A stretch of DNA of 64,000 nucleotides from Pycnococcus provasolii (lineage: Eukaryota; Chlorophyta; Pseudoscourfieldiophyceae; Pseudoscourfieldiales): positions 1 through 64,000 of the forward strand of contig CP150561.1 in assembly GCA_049487715.1 (NCBI GenBank), written 5' to 3'. The notes beneath the pieces were generated by a model, which worked only from the letters and a program-made list of their open reading frames with translations, did not search any database and was not told where the DNA came from. A program made the translations under genes and the position numbers. The first letter of the stretch is position 1. Every line of letters starts with the position of its first letter. Of the stretch, positions 62,216 to 64,000 are shown in pieces.

Positions 62216-63970
62216 TCAGTACACGCCGGGCACAATCCAATACGACACCTGCTTTTTGTACTGGTCCCAAAATTTGCCGTACTTGCCTGCGCATCGTCCG
62301 TCGTCGCGGTGAGCCCGATCCACGAGCAGGATCGTGAGGAAGATGACGTAGAAGTACGGGGAAATGTGCTTGAATAAGCCTGGTACGGACCAGAAGAACG
62401 ACGCGAGGATCTCGGGGAGGTAGTGGAAGTGACGCGACATTCCCCAGTACCCGCTGAGAAGGAGGAGACTCTCCTTGGTCTGGCCGCTCGCCGTGACGTA
62501 CTTTGCCTTGATGAACTTTGCGGGCTTGCCCCACACGTTGCATAGGCCATTCGCCGTGCGGAAGTCCGCACGCTGGCGATCGGCGTCGTAGTTGACCCAA
62601 ATCATCAGCAGGCCAGCAAACAGCATGAATGCCGCCGTTGCGAGGCTGATCGCTCCTGGGTTGCGCACGAAGTACAGCGACGGGCTCGTGTACAGCGACG
62701 GCACCCACACGAGGCATCCCCAGCAGATGTAGTATCCAGCGCGGTCGTGCATGATGTCGATCGACTTCATGTAGCCCGCCTCCCAGACGAAGAACTTGAA
62801 GACGTACACCTCTGTGAGGATCACGGACACGAGCATCGCGGCGCTCGGGCTTCCGTACAGTTCCATCTGCCTCGCGGTGTAGCAGAGGGGGAGCAGGCTC
62901 CACAGCATCATGCCCCACCGGCAGTTGGTGAACATCTTCAGGTCGAGCGGGCCGATGCGTGGGTACAGCTCCGTACCCCAGTAGAAGTCGAAGATGAGAT
63001 TGCCGCATCCGCCGCTGTCGGAGCTGCTCGGCGCGAAGTGCCCCTTCAGGGTGAGCATCGCGCAGAACCCAAGCGCGAACAGGTTGGTCGCCGCGATGAT
63101 CTCGCCAAGCAGCTCGTGCACGCGCGCGGGGTTGAAGTACCCGAGGTACCACGTCGCAAAGAAAAGCGCGTGCGTGAAGAGGAAGCTCTGCACGCCGTTC
63201 GCCTTGTACTTGGGCACGTTCCCCTTGGGCGTGACGGGCCCGTCGAACGGCTTGCCTGGCATGAGCAGCTGGATGGTGGCTGTGAGCACGGCGAAACCGG
63301 CGACGTATCCCCACGCCTCGGCGCTTGGCGTCGGCCACTCGTTGTAGAGCCCTTTGATTCCGTTCTTTTGGTAAAAGTCGTAGAACGCCGCGCAGTCTCC
63401 TCCCATTTTTTCGTGCAGGAACCAGAGGTAGACGGCTGCGGGGCATGTCGAGAGTATGAGCGCGAGCGCGCCTAGCGTGCTAAGCACGGCGTACAGTCCG
63501 GTTCCACGCATTCCACTTTGGTTCGTCCAGTCGCCGTGTCCGTGGCTCGGCCCTTTGCCTGCTGCTGTGTTTTTGGGCTTTTTGTTGTACGCCCTTTTCG
63601 GCGGTGGCGACGCGGGCGGCGGCGGCGGCGGCGGCAACCCATCCGTCTTTTTTGTGTATGTCCTCTTCTTAGGCGCCGGCGACGTTTTCGGAGAAGTCGT
63701 CTTCGCCGCCGGTTTCTTCATGGAAGATGTCGAAGAAGGAGATGCAAGAGCCACCTCCGCATGTGCTTCTGAGGTCTTTTTGGATCGCAAAGGTGAGGGG
63801 GATCGCGAGGTAGGAGCCTTCTTACTAGCAGGAGATTGAACTACCTTAGAAGCACGCCCCCGAGGAGATACAGGAGCAGAGGAGTCACCATCACCCCCCT
63901 TGGAAGAAGGGGACGTCATTTTGAACGTGGAACGACGCCCGGAGCCCGTGGACGTGCGCGTGGACACCAT
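62216..63970 (-). CDS. DHCR7: 7-dehydrocholesterol-reductase-type sterol reductase (DHCR7/DWF5) with long basic N-terminal tail
   Basis: A 584-residue polytopic ER-membrane enzyme. The C-terminal ~430 residues hold the ERG4/ERG24/DHCR7 family signature: GYWGMSRHFHYLPEILAS, HRDDGRCAGKYGKFWDQY and the family end PGVY. KSIDIMHDRAGYYICWG and YTSPSLYFVRNPGAI favour DHCR7 over C14 reductase. It reduces the delta-7 double bond with NADPH in sterol synthesis. The first ~155 residues are an extra Ser/Pro/Lys-rich tail with KKRTYTKK, a proline run and KRAYNKK, making it ~110 residues longer than typical DHCR7. This is reminiscent of the nucleoplasmic tail of lamin B receptor, though no Tudor domain is visible. 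The start codon lies 31 bases from the window edge. Confidence 0.85.
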   Translation of the reverse strand: MVSTRTSTGSGRRSTFKMTSPSSKGGDGDSSAPVSPRGRASKVVQSPASKKAPTSRSPSPLRSKKTSEAHAEVALASPSSTSSMKKPAAKTTSPKTSPAPKKRTYTKKTDGLPPPPPPPASPPPKRAYNKKPKNTAAGKGPSHGHGDWTNQSGMRGTGLYAVLSTLGALALILSTCPAAVYLWFLHEKMGGDCAAFYDFYQKNGIKGLYNEWPTPSAEAWGYVAGFAVLTATIQLLMPGKPFDGPVTPKGNVPKYKANGVQSFLFTHALFFATWYLGYFNPARVHELLGEIIAATNLFALGFCAMLTLKGHFAPSSSDSGGCGNLIFDFYWGTELYPRIGPLDLKMFTNCRWGMMLWSLLPLCYTARQMELYGSPSAAMLVSVILTEVYVFKFFVWEAGYMKSIDIMHDRAGYYICWGCLVWVPSLYTSPSLYFVRNPGAISLATAAFMLFAGLLMIWVNYDADRQRADFRTANGLCNVWGKPAKFIKAKYVTASGQTKESLLLLSGYWGMSRHFHYLPEILASFFWSVPGLFKHISPYFYVIFLTILLVDRAHRDDGRCAGKYGKFWDQYKKQVSYWIVPGVY

Positions 63971-64000
63971 AGATACAGCACAGCGACAACAAGGGAGAAT

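Noticed and set aside
1-64000. CRISPR array or prokaryotic operon
   Set aside because: The repeats are tandem satellites without spacers, and the genes are eukaryotic with GT-AG introns and a telomere.

Overview
This window is a chromosome end from a nuclear genome. It opens with about 25 exact CCCTAA units (TTAGGG on the other strand) and a short zone of variant telomere repeats. The rest is gene-dense, mostly intron-poor eukaryotic DNA. The gene set suggests a unicellular, flagellated, probably green-lineage alga. It includes two central-pair axoneme proteins (SPAG17/PF6-like and CFAP74-like), an AP2-domain factor, an OEP61-like tail-anchored TPR protein, a ligase-kinase-CPD type tRNA ligase, the N-terminal half of a homomeric acetyl-CoA carboxylase, and a 7-dehydrocholesterol-reductase-type sterol enzyme. 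TGTAA, the green-algal poly(A) motif, lies just after several stop codons. The species assignment is inference.

Layout. 1-196: telomere. 581-9889 (-): a giant subtelomeric ORF carrying a HhH/DNA-glycosylase-like segment and a USP deubiquitinase domain. Its N-terminus is fused through an Ala-Asp minisatellite to a piece of acetyl-CoA carboxylase. 9663-16163 (-): biotin carboxylase, BCCP and central domains of that carboxylase. A 1203-bp segment is repeated three times in tandem, there is a frameshift near 9.92 kb, and the carboxyltransferase domain is missing. 16.2-19.6 kb: a gene-poor zone of relics (RING fragment, frameshifted WD40 fragment, possible RRM fragment) and palindromes. 19.6-33 kb: compact housekeeping region (SH3/Tudor-like protein, secretory methyltransferase, cap-binding protein CBP80, OEP61-like receptor, Ubc variant UEV/MMS2, coiled-coil proteins, AP2 factor). 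33-49 kb: flagellar and coiled-coil block (SPAG17-like, EF-hand coiled coil, CFAP74-like) interrupted by a ~1 kb non-coding tandem duplication at 43-44 kb. 49-64 kb: tRNA ligase, folylpolyglutamate synthase, PP28-family protein, a low-complexity A/T tract with gene debris, a proline-rich repeat protein, a young Mutator-like transposon, a type I DnaJ with a prenylation-type tail, and the sterol reductase.

The two most striking structures are (i) the transposon at 59332-60646, with perfect 162-bp terminal inverted repeats, a 9-bp target-site duplication and telomere-like repeats inside its ends, and (ii) the carboxylase-minisatellite-deubiquitinase chimera with its exact triplication at the telomere-proximal end. 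I found no tRNA or rRNA genes. Intergenic stretches at the starts of several genes contain short interstitial TTAGGG motifs.
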